DNA from: Zoroaster sp. YZ-2022
Lineage: Eukaryota; Echinodermata; Asteroidea; Forcipulatida; Zoroasteridae
Reading direction: 5' to 3'
Assembly: GCA_029582265.1 (NCBI GenBank)
Contig: CM055819.1
Span: forward strand, 34,479,288 to 34,543,287
Length of the DNA stretch: 64,000 bases
The notes under the pieces are model-generated. The model did no database searches. It was not told where the DNA came from and was given only the letters and a program-made list of their open reading frames with translations. This document shows positions 63,095 through 64,000 of this stretch, piece by piece. The position numbers and the translations under genes were made by a program. Numbering within the stretch: position 1 is the first letter of the stretch; each line of letters opens with the position of its first letter.

Positions 63095-64000
63095 GTATGC
63101 CTACTCCATTGTCTTGTGATCAATCACGTTTTTTAAATATATTTATACAAAACTTAAGAAGATAAAATCATTCTACCTTTCCAATAACCCCTAGTGTATA
63201 GGGGATTGAAATCTTATAACCTTATATAACAAACTTTAAAGGAAGGTACAACATTGGCAGAACTACTTCTGTGAGTTTGATTATTTTCTTTGAATCAGTC
63301 TTTGGGTCATTCCACCAGGTTGGGGCAAGCTTTGCGATAGGTGTTGCATATAAATGTGCCATTTATTATCCTTCATTATGACTCCTAACATTCTTGTAAC
63401 TTCCTATTCAAGGCACAGAGATTGATTTCATTCTAATTTGAAGAACAACTGAGAATGTGTACTCATAATAAAGGATAATGAATGGTACATCTACCTACGT
63501 AACAAGGACACCATGTCACAAAGCTTGCCCCAACCTGGTGGAATGACCCAAGAATGTGCACTCATAATAAGGATAATGAATGGTACATCTACGTATGTAA
63601 CAAGGACACCATGTCACAAAGCTTGCCCCAACCTGGTGGAATGACCCAAGAATGTGCACTCATAATAAGGATAATGAATGGTACATCTACCTATGTAACA
63701 AGGACACCATGTCACAAAGCTTGCTCCAACCTGGTGGAATGACCCAAGAATGTGCACTCATAATAAGGATAATGAATGGTACATCTACCTATGTAACAAG
63801 GACACCATGTCACAAAGCTTGCCCCCAACCTGGTGGAATGACCCAAGATTGTGCACTGTAATAAGGATAATGAATGGTACATCTACCTACATGTACATGT
63901 ATGTAACAAGGACACAATGTTGCAAAGCTTGCTGCAACAACCTGGTGGAATGATGACCCATATACATAAAAAAGCTAATCTTTGAGAGTTTGAGCTCAAT
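63095..64000 (+). repeat. 98-bp tandem repeat array with an inverted leading unit
   Basis: 63237-63300 is a MITE F fragment. At 63302-63400 a unit in reverse orientation (gggtcattccaccaggttgg ggcaagctt) is followed, from about 63440 to 63960, by five forward units of 98 bp (aagcttgccccaacctggtg gaatgaccc, gtacatctacctatgtaaca agg). Short open frames starting every 98 bp are artefacts. Confidence 0.88.

Noticed and set aside
61700..61775. tRNA gene on the minus strand
   Set aside because: Good A box, but the anticodon region and acceptor stem do not pair well, and related SINE fragments exist at 11370 and 44700.

Overview
This window is eukaryotic and contains one gene, read on the + strand across its whole length. 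The gene encodes the pore-forming alpha-1 subunit of a T-type (Cav3) voltage-gated calcium channel. Nineteen coding exons were found by matching protein motifs to flanking AG/GT splice sites. All reading phases agree: using one of two alternative pore exons, the exons join into 4,185 nt (1,395 codons) with no stop. The window enters in the domain I pore loop (4125) and leaves in the domain III turret (63094). The 5' part (domain I S1-S5) and the 3' part (domain III P-loop to the C-terminus) lie outside. No promoter, start codon, stop codon or poly(A) site of the gene is inside.

Organism: an animal, most likely a marine invertebrate deuterostome such as an echinoderm or hemichordate; this is an inference. 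The channel is Cav3 but has an invertebrate-type cysteine-enriched domain II turret. Introns reach 18.7 kb and are packed with short fold-back DNA transposons, tRNA-derived SINEs with a core containing GTCCTTGAGCAAGACACTT, decayed LINE 3' ends and tandem repeats. The species cannot be fixed by eye.

Layout: 1-4124, intron with a MITE and a roughly 1 kb, 24-bp minisatellite. 4125-4607, two tandem 93-nt versions of the domain I pore exon. 8825-10888, IS6, I-II linker (gating brake, polyhistidine) and IIS1. 19387-26231, rest of domain II. 26232-44940, an 18.7 kb intron made largely of mobile and tandem repeats. 44941-55992, II-III linker, including a 48-nt mini-exon and a 621-nt exon. 57219-63094, domain III S1 to turret. 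63095-64000, intron with a 98-bp tandem repeat.

The most notable points are the duplicated domain I pore exon (probably mutually exclusive; one copy alters the residue after the selectivity-filter Glu), the three-cysteine domain II turret, a large frame-neutral II-III exon, a LINE and SINE sharing a 3' tail, a satellite grown from the end of a MITE, and several readable transposon-in-transposon nests. No independent second protein gene was found; the other long open frames are tandem-repeat artefacts or LINE remnants.
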